A DNA stretch of 64,000 bases from Dactylis glomerata (taxonomy: Eukaryota > Streptophyta > Magnoliopsida > Poales > Poaceae): assembly GCA_007115705.1 (NCBI GenBank), contig QXEO01000382.1, positions 7,655,318-7,719,317 on the forward strand, read 5' to 3'. Within the stretch, counting starts at the first letter, position 1. The number at the start of each line of letters is the position of its first letter. The notes beneath the pieces are model-generated. The model saw only the letters and a program-made list of their open reading frames with translations. It was not told the DNA's origin and did no database searches. Shown here one piece after another: positions 11,741-22,312 of this stretch. Both the position numbers and the translations under genes were made by a program.

Positions 11741-12149
11741 TATTTCAGGCTGTCAATGCTTTCATCTCATCTTTCCCGAAACATGGTAGCAATAAACCGG
11801 TTCGGATGCCGTATGTCAAATATAAAGGTAAGTCCACGGTTAGCAACACTGGATGTCCCAGTATTCGTATCAAGCGCGCTTTGCCGAGAAAATTCCCATG
11901 CTTACGGCGTGAAAAAATGCACCGATGGACGCATCGGGTGCCTCGCAATTACTGGGCTTCGACTCGATAAGTCCAACACATCATGAGTTGAAGTAGCGCC
12001 AGTCCACACGGGTTCGAGTCCGGGGACTCGAACTTGAGTAAGCTAACATTGGTTTTGCTGCTGCGCAATTAACTGGACCCGACGAGTGTTCCAGGCATGT
12101 TATGTCAATCCCCATGATCATCACCCGACGCACTTCCGGATTTCGCTAT

Positions 12150-12420
12150 CTCTGCTCATTCATTTACCCGACGTTGGCAACACGCTCGGGCGCTCCGCCT
12201 CGTATTGGCATTCATTTTACCCGATGTTGGCAACACGCTCGGGGGGTCCGCCTCGTATTGGCATTCATGTACCCGGCGTTAGCAACATGCTCGGGGGCTG
12301 CGCCTTCCAACCCGATGCTAGCAACACGCTCGGGGGCTACGCTTACATGCTAGCTTTAGCATTCACTCTTTTTGTACCCGACGTTAGCAACACGCTCGGG
12401 GGCTGCGCCTTATGCTGTTA
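12150..12420 (+). repeat. Second short tandem array (acccgacgttagcaacacgc motif)
   Basis: Five to six degenerate units of 40-65 bp, each with cccgaYgttRgcaacacgct followed by cgggggct. It lies between the larger array and the polypurine tract of element C. Confidence 0.75.
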
Positions 12421-12793
12421 ACCTTCAACAGTCTTCAACGTTGCCGACTGAATCCCGTATGCTACGTCGGCTTCGGTCCATGGTATTCGACACCCTCCAA
12501 CGACGCTGATGACTTTACGCCGCGTCGACTCCAGTCCGCCACGTCGACTCCTGTCTGCAGCATCGACACCTTCTGGCCCGACGCCGATGACTTTATGCCG
12601 CATCGACTTCGGTTCGGTGTTCGACTCCATCATCACGGATATTTAGCCATCATGCGACTGCGCCGCCGCAATGACTTCGCCATCGTGTCAACTTCATTTG
12701 GTGCTCTGACACACGACAGACAAGACTACGACTTCAAGGCAAGATTAGAGTCTCTACCCGATTCTATGACTCGACTAGACACTCGGGGGCTAC

Positions 12794-13075
12794 TGACGAG
12801 GGAACGACCCCTCGGGTCCTCATCTTTGGTCTACCTGGTTTCGGCCTAGGAAGAAGCCCACTCGAAGAGTACATGAAGCCCGCAAGGCCCAACACGCCGA
12901 CTTGGAGTAGAAGGCAAAAACTCTTTGTAAACCCTAACTGGCTGCATATATAAAGCCACCAGGGGCACCCCCTAGACATATAGCATAGAACACATTACAT
13001 TACGCGCAACACAACTCCACCCGCCATTGGCGGCTCCCTGTAAACACTATGCTCATATACTAGATTGCTAGTAGG
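12794..13075 (+). repeat. 3' LTR of element C, first part
   Basis: Starts TGACGAGGGAACGACCCC immediately after the purine tract at 12782-12793. A TATA box (tatataaa, 12947-12954) supports plus orientation and LTR identity. The LTR is split by the CACTA-like element at 13076; 'gaacctgggtaaaccttcg' at 15302, a stretch common near grass Gypsy LTR ends, suggests it resumes at 15265. Confidence 0.55.
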
Positions 13076-13281
13076 CACTGGTGGAAAAAATGTCATTAAT
13101 CCCGGTTTATAAGGCGCATTTGTCCCGGTTGTAGCAACCGGGACTAACAAAGCCGGACTAAAGGTTCCAGCCTTTAGTCCCGATTGTTTACGAACCGGGA
13201 CCAATGGGCCTCCACGTGGCCCGGGTCATGTGCTGCGGCTGGAGGACCTTTGGTCCCAGTTCGTAACACAGACCGGGACTA

Positions 13282-13487
13282 AAGGTCCATTCGGAATAAA
13301 ATTTGTATTTTATATTTCAGAATTTCTCTATTTTCTTTATTTCTCTAATATCTAATCACCTCTATTCTCATATCAAATTAGATAAGGTCCATTCGGAATA
13401 AAATTTGTATTTTCTATTTCGGAATTTCTCTATTTTCTTTATTTCTCTAATATCTAATCACCTCTATTCTCATATCAAATTAGATAC
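13282..13487. repeat. 102-bp tandem duplication within the CACTA-like element
   Basis: Two copies starting with aaggtccattcggaataaaa at 13282 and 13384, differing at only a few positions, hence recent. AT-rich and non-coding. Confidence 0.85.
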
Positions 13488-13987
13488 TTATGGCTCTCAC
13501 TCCATTCTCATGTAAAATTACATACTTGTGGTCCTCACATCCTGGTTGGTCACCCATCCTCACACTGCTCCACCCTTAGCACGCTTAACTTCTCCATTCC
13601 GTTCCTACTAGCTTCCAAGACTGCGCTCGCGACTTCTTGATAATGGTATGCTACCAATTCTATTAACCTATACACTTTGGTAATATATAATATTAATTTT
13701 TTAAATTCCAAATAAATTCACAAAATAAGCAACAATGATTAAGTAATAATAAGCACCAATGAATTCCAAATAATCTTTATGCATAATTTAATTATTGATT
13801 TTTAATAATTAAAATATTCAAAAAAGCGAAAATACTTGAAAAATCCAAAATTCAAAAATTAATAGACTTGTTAACCGAAATAGAGGGAGTACATTTTTCC
13901 AAACATTATACTTATCCAATAGAATAACAATAAGAGACACGAGAAATCTCGAAGACTCACACAACCACACCATCTACGATCATCCAC

Positions 13988-14704
13988 CTAATAAATGTTG
14001 AGACGATCAACATGGCTATTGTAGCCTTTTAGCTTCCAGTAGCTCCTAGCAATCTCGAAGCCCAGGCAAGCGTCTAGAGCGGCATATAATACTTGCTTGA
14101 AGCTCAATGGAATTTTGGCCCAACCAAATATTAGTTCATCATCATCATTTTCTTCTTCTTCTTCTTCCTTCTTCTTGTCCTTCTTCTTATCCATCTTCTT
14201 GTCCATCTTCTTGTCCTTCTTGATCCTCTTCTTCTCAAGATGTGTCCCAATAGTAGCAGTGGCTAGATCATAGAGACTCGGAGTTAGTTTGTTGGTGGGG
14301 TTCGGGACAATCTTTTGGAGATCATACGCAGACAGAATTTCAATTCCGTATGTCCTCAGCATGCGCACATCATTGGCGATAGCCGCACCGCAAAATTTGA
14401 TGGTGGTGTCCTTCAAGAATTCCTTGAGCAGCTGCGGCATGTGATTGGCCCAACATATCTGGAAGATCAAAACCTCAGACGCCACCGAGAGTTGAAGGAC
14501 GGCGGAACGCTGATTGACCTTATCGTGAGGGGTGGTGAACTCATAGTCCAAGCCCACACACTTGATCGGTGCGGCGTCGAGGAGCCGTTGCTTGACGGCG
14601 CGGATCCACTTCTCCACCCTTGATGCACGGAGAGTTTCCGTGACGGTGAAGTTCATATCTTCGACGGTGATATAGTACAACCGAGATCGAGGTAGCTCCG
14701 CCAT
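13988..14704 (-). CDS. DEDDy 3'-5' exonuclease (Werner-like) captured in a CACTA element
   Basis: 238 residues from an ATG at 14704. The fold of the RNase D/WRN exonuclease family is visible: exo I has GLDYEF with D53 and E55, exo II has AIANDVRML with D112, and exo III has YAALD with Y207 and D211. All four metal ligands and the tyrosine of the DEDDy class are present. QRSAVLQLSVASEVLIFQIC matches the second and third strands of the family. A Lys/Glu-rich insert at about 157-189, encoded by an expanded (ctt)n tract, separates exo II from exo III. No helicase or HRDC domain is attached, as is usual for the short plant WRNexo-like proteins. The ORF lies between subterminal repeats of a transposon, so it is transposon cargo. 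A TATA-like box lies about 125 nt upstream. Confidence 0.8.
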   Translation of the reverse strand: MAELPRSRLYYITVEDMNFTVTETLRASRVEKWIRAVKQRLLDAAPIKCVGLDYEFTTPHDKVNQRSAVLQLSVASEVLIFQICWANHMPQLLKEFLKDTTIKFCGAAIANDVRMLRTYGIEILSAYDLQKIVPNPTNKLTPSLYDLATATIGTHLEKKRIKKDKKMDKKMDKKKDKKKEEEEEENDDDELIFGWAKIPLSFKQVLYAALDACLGFEIARSYWKLKGYNSHVDRLNIY

Positions 14705-14825
14705 TGGAATGAGAGGGAGAGAGAGGGCGCCGGCGGGGGTGAAGATGCTATGCCCGTGATATGTGAAGATGTTTTGGGAGAAGATTAGGATGAAGAGATG
14801 TGCTTAAGATGAAAATATGAGTGTT

Positions 14826-14834
14826 CTTATATAG
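14826..14834 (-). promoter_or_regulatory. TATA-like box upstream of the exonuclease ORF
   Basis: Minus strand ctatataag, about 125 nt before the ATG, followed by an A/G-rich leader. Placement fits a plant promoter, but expression cannot be seen from sequence. Confidence 0.4.
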
Positions 14835-15264
14835 TAGAGAGAGGGAGATGAAGAAGCTGCAGCCGCCGGCGGTGTGATCAAGGCCGGCCGGCGGCGTGCT
14901 ATTCCGAAGCGTTTGGCGAGATTACGAAGCGACGCCGTAATGGCGATCGATTCCGAAGCGTCGCGTCGTAACTGGCGCGGGAAGTGGACGGTTCGTTTGA
15001 ACGGGCCTTTGGTCCCGGCTCGTGACACGAATCGGGACTAAAGGGCACCCTTTAGTCCCGATTTGCTCCACGAGCCGGGACTAAAGGCTCCTATCCATTA
15101 GCCCCGGTTGTTGACAAAAACCGGGACTAAAGGGCACCTTTGAACCGGGACTAATGCTCACTGGCCCACATTTTCGAATGAACCGGGACTAATGCCCCCT
15201 TTAGCCGCGGGTCGAACAGTTTGGGGACTAATGGGGGTGAATGGAAGACCTTTTTTTCTACTAG

Positions 15265-15415
15265 CTAATGAAGATGTAGCGATCCTCCGCAGAGGGGACG
15301 TGAACCTGGGTAAACCTTCGTGTGCCCCTATCGCTACCGCGACCGCCATCGAGTTCGCCGGATCCCACGCTCTCTTCATGAATCAAAAGCCCTCAAGCAT
15401 GAGTATTGCCGGGTA
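15265..15415 (+). repeat. Probable continuation of element C's 3' LTR
   Basis: Contains gaacctgggtaaaccttcg, a stretch common near the ends of grass Gypsy LTRs, so it probably continues the LTR split by the CACTA element. The exact end is not determinable. The following 15416-15760 has no gene that I can see and should be the upstream region of the carboxypeptidase gene. Confidence 0.35.
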
Positions 15416-15764
15416 GAACTTCATCACCTATTGTCTTGGTTACTTGGAACTGTTGCTTTTTTTTTTCCAAAGGGATGCGTTCTCGAAACCATATAAACGT
15501 TTGGGCTCTTAGTTACCTCGAGGCTAGGGGTGTGCAAAAATTATTAGGTGGAAACTGTGAAAGGTGAAACCGTACCATATGCAAAAGGAGCAAAATAAAC
15601 TAGCGTATGTCCGCCGGCCTTGGCCGGGTTCACTCCAAAGTCCAAACCGCAGTTTCTACGCTACGCACCCCTACAGTCGAGGCATTTCATGTGCAGCGGA
15701 CTCGTGGAGCGCGCGCGCGAGTGTTTCGATGAGAGCAATGAACGGATCGAAGTCCCAGCTGCCA

Positions 15765-15772
15765 ATATTTAA
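15765..15772 (+). promoter_or_regulatory. TATA-like box of the carboxypeptidase gene
   Basis: atatttaa about 60 nt before the ATG, in an otherwise GC-rich region. The distance leaves room for a short 5' untranslated leader. Confidence 0.45.
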
Positions 15773-15832
15773 GCGCTCCCGCCAAAGGACGACGCACGAG
15801 TCACGCCGAACCACCACGTCCAGGAGCCAGCC

Positions 15833-17290
15833 ATGGCGTCATCGTCACCTCGGGCGGTCCGGCTGCTTCTCATCGTCCTAGCCCTCGGGGCTGTCTCCCG
15901 CTCAGCTGCGGCCGCCGAGGTGTTTTCCAGGGAAGCGCTGCCGACCAGCTCCGGCTACCTCCCCGTGGACGCATCCACCAACGACGCGAACGCGTCCCTC
16001 TTCTTCGTCTTCTACGAGGCCAGCGAGCCGCTGCACGCCTCGCTGGCCGACACCCCGCTGATCCTCTGGCTCGACGGCGGCCCGGGATGCTCTGGCCAGC
16101 TCAGCAACTTCTTCCAGATCGGGCCCTACTCCCTGGTCACCCCCTCCGGCGTAGGTGATGCCAGCGGCGACGCGTCGCTAACTCCCAACCCCTTCGCGTG
16201 GAACCGCCGTTTCGGCCTCCTCATCCTCGACAGCCCGCTCGGCACCGGCTTCAGCGTCGCGCCGTCGCCGGACTCCATCCCGACAAACCAGTCTGGTATC
16301 GCCGAGCACACACTTGCCGCCATCCAGGCCTTCTTCGCGCTCCACCCGGCCTCCTTCCGCGGGCGACCGTTCTTCCTCGCCGGCGAGAGCTACGCCGGCA
16401 AGTACGTACCGGCCGCGGCCTCGCGCATCCTCGCCGCGAACCCCACGCTGCCGGCACACCAGAGAGTCAATCTCCGCGGTGTGGCCATCGGGAACGGGCT
16501 TGTGGACCCGGTGGCGCAGGTGGCCACGTTCGCGGACACGGCCTACTTCATGGGCCTCATCAACGGGAGGCAGCGGCGGGAGCTGGAGGCGCTGCAGGAG
16601 GAGACAGTGGCTCTGGCGAGGGCGGAGCTGTGGGGGGAGGCGACGGACGCGCGCGCGCGGGTGGTGTCGCGGCTGCAGGAGGCCATTGGGATGCCCATGC
16701 TCTTCGACGTGGTGAACGAGGGGCGGTGGCTGGATGCCGACGCACTGGAGCGGTTCGTCAACCGGGCCGGCGTCAAGGCGGCGCTGGGGGCGAACGGAGA
16801 CGTGGCATTTCAGGCGTGCTCGGCGGCGGTGGCTGCCGCGCTGCGGGAGGACGGGATGAAGAGCGCCAGGCCGGAGGTGGAGGCGCTGCTGCGGACGCCG
16901 GCGATGCGCGTGCTGCTGTACGAGGGTATCCAGGACCTGCGGGACGGCGTGGCGTCGGTGGAGGCATGGTTGGAGGAGGTGGACTGGGATGGGATCACCG
17001 CGTTCCGGGAAGCCGAGCGCGCCGTGTGGCGGATTGCCGGAACTGAAGGGGAGGAGCTCGCTGGGTACGTGCAGAGCCATGGCGCGCTGGCGCACGTGGT
17101 GGTGTACGGGGCGGGGCACTTCGTGCCGGCGGGCAACGGGCGCGCGGCGCAGGAGATGATCGAGGACTGGGTGTCACAGACCGGCATCTTCGCCGTAGGC
17201 GTGCTCGAGAACGGTGACGGGAACGAGAGAGAAGAGCATATTACCCACGTCAATTTATCATGGAGTTCAAATTACAACCCTGAACTCTAA
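15833..17290 (+). CDS. Serine carboxypeptidase-like protein (S10 family, SCPL50-like)
   Basis: Single exon, 485 residues. A hydrophobic signal peptide (about 8-28, ending AAAA) points to secretion or the vacuole. The S10 hallmarks are in order: the oxyanion/substrate block WLDGGPGCSG (about 79-88), nucleophile Ser186 in GESYAGKYVP, catalytic Asp368 in YEGIQDLRDG and His429 in GAGHFVP. NPFAWNRRFGLLILDSPLGT, PTNQ, AIGNGLVDP and QDLRDGV with SVEAWL are reminiscent of Arabidopsis SCPL50, which is also intron-poor. The enzyme would hydrolyse C-terminal peptide bonds or act as an acyltransferase, as some SCPLs do. After the expected end (DWVSQTGIF) about 30 hydrophilic residues follow, an unusual tail. 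GC-rich coding sequence contrasts sharply with flanking repeats. No frameshift or stop is present. Confidence 0.92.
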   Translation: MASSSPRAVRLLLIVLALGAVSRSAAAAEVFSREALPTSSGYLPVDASTNDANASLFFVFYEASEPLHASLADTPLILWLDGGPGCSGQLSNFFQIGPYSLVTPSGVGDASGDASLTPNPFAWNRRFGLLILDSPLGTGFSVAPSPDSIPTNQSGIAEHTLAAIQAFFALHPASFRGRPFFLAGESYAGKYVPAAASRILAANPTLPAHQRVNLRGVAIGNGLVDPVAQVATFADTAYFMGLINGRQRRELEALQEETVALARAELWGEATDARARVVSRLQEAIGMPMLFDVVNEGRWLDADALERFVNRAGVKAALGANGDVAFQACSAAVAAALREDGMKSARPEVEALLRTPAMRVLLYEGIQDLRDGVASVEAWLEEVDWDGITAFREAERAVWRIAGTEGEELAGYVQSHGALAHVVVYGAGHFVPAGNGRAAQEMIEDWVSQTGIFAVGVLENGDGNEREEHITHVNLSWSSNYNPEL

Positions 17291-17609
17291 AACCGGCTCC
17301 CTCGTTCTGCAGCTGGTTTTGACTGGCCATATTAGCCAGCGTTAACCTGGCGTCAAGTCGCTGGCACAGCAAGGCCTCGCCGACCTGGTTCTTTTAGATG
17401 GCCGACCATTTGCTTGTCCTTTGTAGCATTTTAACAGAGTTTCTTCTAAATTCGACGGAATTTCCTTTGAATTTGCATAATATCAGTTTGACAAAGATAA
17501 AGGAGATCTCTAGATAAAGACATCAGTTTGGCATTACAAACAAATATCAGTTTGACATAATAAATGGAAAGACATCAGTTTGGCATCACACAAACATAAA
17601 GCCACGATT
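17291..17609. other. 3' flank of the carboxypeptidase gene
   Basis: No gene visible. The last 150 bp hold four degenerate copies of 'catcagtttggcat/cagtttgacata', a minor direct repeat just before the LINE. No clear AATAAA polyadenylation signal; 'ataataaatgg' near 17558 is the nearest candidate. Confidence 0.5.
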
Positions 17610-20053
17610 TTTTTTAGAGGGAAGCATGTGTACTCCAGATGGAATGGCCCCACTTTAATTGGAGGAGATTTCAATCTAATAAGAGAAAGTGGAGAGAAGA
17701 ATAATGATAACATTAACTAGCATTGGGCTAATTTGTTTAATGATTGGATAAATAAGTTTGCTTTGATAGAGCTTAAAAATGCCAGTAGGCAATTCACTTG
17801 GGCTAATAATGAAGATAATTTGATTATGTCCTTGCTTGATAGGGTTTTAATTTCTGTATGTTGGGAAAACTTATTTCCCGCCTGCAGTGTTAGAACACTA
17901 CCTAGAGTTGAAAGTGATTATACTCCTTTAGTGGTAGATTCTGGGGCTCTTAAAATCCTGACTACTAAGCAATTTAGATTTGATAAGTGGTGACTTAAAG
18001 TTGATGGTTTTGATCAGGTAGTTGCCAAGTTTTGGAATACTCCCTGCCACCACAGGAAAGCCATTGATAGATGGCAATTTAAAATTAGGACCCTGAGGAA
18101 GGGGTTGAAGGGGTGGAATGCTAATGTTGAATCTGCTCAGCATAAAAAGAAACAGCAACTGGTTGCTGAATATGATTTGTTGGATATCCTCTCTGAGTCA
18201 CAGCATTTATCTCCTGTGTCTAAGAGCAGGATGAAAACAATTGCTTCAGAGCTAACTGAAATTTGGAAAAATGAAGAAGTTAAGGCTAGACAAAGGTCTA
18301 GAGAAAGAAATATTCTAGAAGGTGATCGTAATACTTCTTATTTTCATGCTGTAGCTAACCAGAGAAGGGGGGAAAAGCAGATCACGATGCTGGAAGGACC
18401 TGATGGACCAGTGGAAGACACAAAGGTATGATTAATATTGATGTTGATTATTATAAAGCACTTTTTGGTTTTGAGGAAAAGATTAGTATTGACCTATCAG
18501 AGGATTTTTGGCTTGAGGGGGAGAAGGTCACTTCTGAACAAAATTTGTTTCTTGAAACTGAGTTTACTGAAAGTGAGGTTAAGGATGCAGTCTTTGGCTC
18601 TTATGCTGAAGGTGCTCCTAAGCCTGATGGTTTTTCCTTTTTGTTTTATCAACATTTTTGGGAGCTGATTAAAAAGAATTTGGTGTTGATGTTTGATGAT
18701 TGGAATAAGAGTGAGCTGGACCTTTTTCGGTTAAATTTTTCATAGTTGACTTTGATTCCTAAAGAGGCTGATGCTGTAACTATACAGAAATTCAGACCTA
18801 TAGCTTTGACAAATTGCAGTTTTAAGATTTTTCCAAGTGTGCAACCAATAGGTTGGGTGCAGTGAGATTTTGATTTCTCCAAATCAGACTGCCTTTATTA
18901 AAAGCAGATATATTTTGGAGAGTGTAGTATCTGCTCATGAAATTTTTCATGCAGTAGCTCATGGTGGCCAATCCGGTTTTGTTCTTAAACTGGATTATGA
19001 GAAAGCTTACGACATGGTTAATAGAGATTTCTTGATTAAAATGCTAACCAGTAGAGGCTTTAGCCTCAAATGGACTAAAATCTTGAAGTCTCTGTTAGAT
19101 AACGGCTCTGTAGGGGTTAGAATCAACAATGAGAACAATGATTTTTCCCTCACTGGGAGAGGTGTTAGGCAGGGTGATCCCATCTCTCCCATCCTCTTTA
19201 ATTTTATGGCAGATGTATTTACTAGGATTTTGATGAGAGCTGCGGGTAATGGTCAAATTAGGGGCCTACTGCAAATTTTGAATGGAACTGGTGTTGTTAG
19301 TCTGCAATATGCAGATGACACACTGCTATTCCTGGAAAACAATCTAGCCATAGCTAGAAACCTTAAGTGGTTACTATCATGCTTTGAACAATTATCTGGT
19401 ATGCAGATAAATTTTCATAAGTGTGATCTGATTGCTCTGAATGTGGATGAACAAGAGGCTCAAATGCTCTCCCAAATACTTAGCTGCAGATTAGGTAAAC
19501 TTCCTATGAAATATCTGGGAGTCCCTCTGCATTACAATAAGCTTAGGAAGGAAGATCTGCAACCCATTGTTGATAAGCTAATTAAAAAAGCTGAAGGTTG
19601 GAGAGGGAGGTTATTAAACCATGCTGCCAAGGTAGAGCTAGTTAGAAGTGTGCTTGCTATCATTCCTCTGTACCTGCTAAGTGTTATTAAGTTCCCTAAG
19701 TGGGCAATTACTTTGATTAACTCACAAATGTCCCACTGTCTGTGGGATGATTATGAAGGGCATCACCAATACCATTTGGCTAATTGGGGGATGGTCTCTC
19801 AGAGAAAAGAGTTTGGTGGTCTTGGAATTCCTAGTCTGGCAGATATGAATATGTGCCTTCTGGCCAGTTGGATTAGGAGATACCATCTTGACAATGATAA
19901 GGTGTGGAAGCAAATCATTTATCATAAGTATAGGGTGAGCAATCCCAACCTCTTCTATTGCCTTACAAGTGGGGCCTCCCCTTTTTGGAAAGGTATTCTT
20001 TGGGCTGCTAAAGCTGCAAAGATGGGGTACCAATGAAAGATTGTGAATGGGAG
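17610..20053 (+). pseudogene. LINE (non-LTR retrotransposon) ORF2, 5' portion: endonuclease end and reverse transcriptase
   Basis: 5'-truncated plant L1-type ORF2. LIGGDFNLIRESGEKNN at about 17660-17705 is the end of the endonuclease domain. The reverse transcriptase runs from about 18430 to 20036 with FRPIALTNCSFKIF, GRGVRQGDPISPILFNF and the catalytic YADDTLLFLEN (about 19306-19338). Internal stops (for example TAG 17718, TGA 17990 and one in the 18740 area) and frame changes make it non-functional. The frame stops at KIVNG because element X is inserted there. It resumes at 46895 with TNVMFWDDHWL, the expected next residues. Confidence 0.85.
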
Positions 20054-20396
20054 TGACAAGGGTATAACTAATAAGGCCCATTATCTTGGTACCCCTGGGG
20101 CCTGTTAGGAAGGCCTAAGCATAGATGTAGTCGACATACGAGATGACATCGTATACAAACATTGTAATTTGTATTGAACCTGACCAGTTCCTCGAGACGT
20201 GACCACCTATAAAAAGGGGCCAGGAGAGGCCGGCCAGGGACAGATTGAGATTGAGCCAATTGAGTACTATGCTTATTCTCGATACACGTTAAACCTTGCC
20301 TTGTTTGTCTGATCTTTACCTTCGAGTTCATCTGACGCCCTCTTCCCCCGATCCTAAGTCCCTCATCTAGGAAATTTGCCGAGTTAACCCTCGTCA
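20054..20396 (+). repeat. 5' LTR of element X
   Basis: 343 bp, TGACAAGGGTATAAC ... CCCTCGTCA. 'ctataaaaaggggcc' (about 20209-20223) is a good TATA box. Homologous along its length to B's LTR. Confidence 0.75.
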
Positions 20397-20398
20397 AT

Positions 20399-20416
20399 TG
20401 GCGCCGACCGTGGGGA
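20399..20416 (+). other. Primer-binding site of element X
   Basis: TGGCGCCGACCGTGGGGA two bases after the LTR end, matching B's site. Confidence 0.8.
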
Positions 20417-20725
20417 CTTTGGGCGTTGGAATCATGAATTCCACGGCTTTTTTGCTTCCAGCCAACAGCAACTCGAAAGTCGATGGAAACCAGATATCCT
20501 TTGGGGATTGCAATCAGATCTGTCGGCAGGAAAAACCGCGACTATGGCGATGTCAGAATCATCGGTAGGCTCTTCTAGCAGGGCAAACTCGCAGGTCAGC
20601 TTCATGATGATAGGTAAAGAAGACATAATCGAGGAACTCGACGAAATCATGAGAAACCTCAACTTAGGAAAAACATCAGATCACTCAGACTCCAGCCAAA
20701 ATTTCAGCAGAAACACATTGGATTT
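20417..20725 (+). pseudogene. Start of gag in element X
   Basis: Translates near the primer-binding site to GVGIMNSTAF, the same N-terminus as in element B, with shifted frames after it. Interrupted at 20725 by element Y, target gattt (20721-20725 and 44086-44090). Confidence 0.65.
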
Positions 20726-22274
20726 TGATACGTCTCAAACGTATCTATAATTTTTTATGCTCCATGCTTGTTTATACACCATTTGCTTTGCATTTTGTTA
20801 CACTTCGTGGCGTTTTTATGCATTTTCTATAACTAACCTATTAACGAGATGCCACAGTGCCAGTTCCCTATTTTTTGCTGTTTTTGTGTTTCAGAAAAGC
20901 TACACAGGAAATATTCTCGGAATTGGACAAAACAAAAGCCGAACCTCCTATTTTTACCGAAGCTTCGCGAAGACCAAAGATGAGACAGAGGGGGAGCCAG
21001 GGCCAGGCTCACCATGGGGTGGCGCGGCCCAGCCCCTGGCCGCGCCACCATATGGTGAGGCCAGGTGGCCCACCTTCTGACGTTGCCCTTACGCCTATAA
21101 GTTCCCCTCGATGGGAAAAACCTAGGGGACGGATCGCTTTTCCACGAAACATACTGCAAGCCGCTGCCGTCGCCGTCGCGAGATCGGGAGGATCCAGGAG
21201 CTCTTCCCGGCACCCTACCGGAGAGGGGAATCCCTGCCGGAGGCCTTCTACACCACCATGGTCGCCTCCGGAGTGATGTGTGAGTAGTCTACCTTAGACT
21301 ACGGGTCCATAGCAGTAGCTAAATGGTTGTCTCCTCTACCATGTGCTTCATGTTTAGATCTTGTGAGCTGCCCTACATGATCAGGATCATCTTTATGTAA
21401 TCATACATGTTGTGTTTGTTGGGATCCGATGAGTATTGGTACTATGTTAAGTTGATGTGCTGAATATATATCTTTATGTTATCTCTATGTTATTTATGAT
21501 CTTGCATGCTTACCGTTGCTAGTAGCTATCTTGGCCGAGTAGATGCTAGTGACCCCAAGAGGGAGTATTTATGCTCGATAGTTGGGTTCATGCCTCTAGT
21601 AATCTTGGGGAGTGACAGAAACCTCTAAGGTTGTAGATGTGCTTTTGCCACTAGGGAGAAAACAACATTCTTGTGTCCAAGGACATTTACTTTGTTTATA
21701 TTACGCACTTTGCTTAATGCAATTATCTATTGTTCGCAACTTAATACTCAAGGGGTTCTCGGATGACTCCCCGTGAGTGGATTTTTAGTCATAGATGCAG
21801 TTGGATGGCGGTCTATGTATTTTGTCGTAATGCCCAGAGTGAATCTCATAGTGATCCTCATGACATATGTACGTTATCTTTACTCTATCAATTGCCCAAC
21901 TATAATTTGTTTACCCAACATGTGTTATTTATCTTATGGAGAGACACCGCTAGTAAACTATGGACCCTGGTCCATACGCTCAATCCTTTGTTTACAGCAA
22001 ACCGGTGAGATTGACAACCTCATCGTAAGTTGGGAGCAAAGTTCTTGGTTGTCTTGTGTGCAGGTTTCACGTTGCTGCTAGGTGAAGACGCGCCAGCAAT
22101 ATTTCTGGCGCCATTGTCTAGAGTGTCACGAAGCTAGCAAGCATCACCTTCTGAAGTTTGGCTTTCTCCTACTGGTTCGATAAACCTTGGTTTCACAACT
22201 GAGGGAAGACTTGCTACTGTGCTCATCATACCTTCCTCTTGGGGTTCCCAACGAGCTGTACTTACAAGCCATCA
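20726..22274 (+). repeat. 5' LTR of element Y
   Basis: 1549 bp, from TGATACGTCTCAAACG to GTACTTACAAGCCATCA. Its end matches the fragments at 35380-35388 and 44072-44085, which proves that W split the 3' partner. Contains an internal 'tttctggcgccattgtc' resembling the primer-binding region. Confidence 0.85.
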
Positions 22275-22284
22275 ACGAGTTTTC

Positions 22285-22302
22285 TGGCGCCGTTGCCGAG
22301 GA
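22285..22302 (+). other. Primer-binding site of element Y
   Basis: TGGCGCCGTTGCCGAGGA, 10 nt after the LTR end; one base differs from the site in Z and A. Confidence 0.75.
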
Positions 22303-22312
22303 GGAAGAAGAC

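Larger units (their letters stand above)
10333..12793 (+). mobile_element. 3' internal part of Gypsy-type element C, rich in tandem repeats
   Basis: Sequence hosting element B. It ends in a purine-rich tract (ctcgggggctac) directly before an LTR-like sequence at 12794, so it is best read as the 3' internal region of a plus-strand LTR element whose remaining parts lie left of the window. It has two tandem arrays (10530-11740 and 12150-12420) and several copies of a 'ctcgggggct' motif. I see no convincing coding region; long open frames in the array arise from the repeat itself. Confidence 0.55.
13076..15264 (-). mobile_element. CACTA-like DNA transposon carrying an exonuclease ORF
   Basis: Left end CACTGGTGGAAAAAATG and right end, read inward, CTAGTAGAAAAAAAGG are inverted relatives of the CACTA terminus. 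Both ends carry many inverted and direct copies of 'gtcccggtt'/'aaccgggactaa' (13090-13290 and 15005-15235), typical CACTA subterminal repeats. The right terminus has lost its last bases (ctactagct instead of ctactagtg), and no 3-bp target duplication can be confirmed. No transposase is present, so it is non-autonomous. Cargo: an exonuclease ORF on the minus strand. Confidence 0.7.

Noticed and set aside
10530..12420. Resemblance to a CRISPR array (regular repeats)
   Set aside because: The units are directly adjacent with no unique spacers, in a plant retrotransposon; no cas genes.
13076..15264. Interpreting the exonuclease ORF as part of a full RecQ/Werner helicase gene
   Set aside because: No helicase motifs on either side; the ORF starts and stops within the transposon and is flanked by subterminal repeats.
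16178..17119. Long frames antisense to and overlapping the carboxypeptidase gene (up to 313 codons)
   Set aside because: They are products of high GC content in the coding sequence; Arg/Pro/His-rich, no motifs, while the sense frame has the full S10 catalytic triad.
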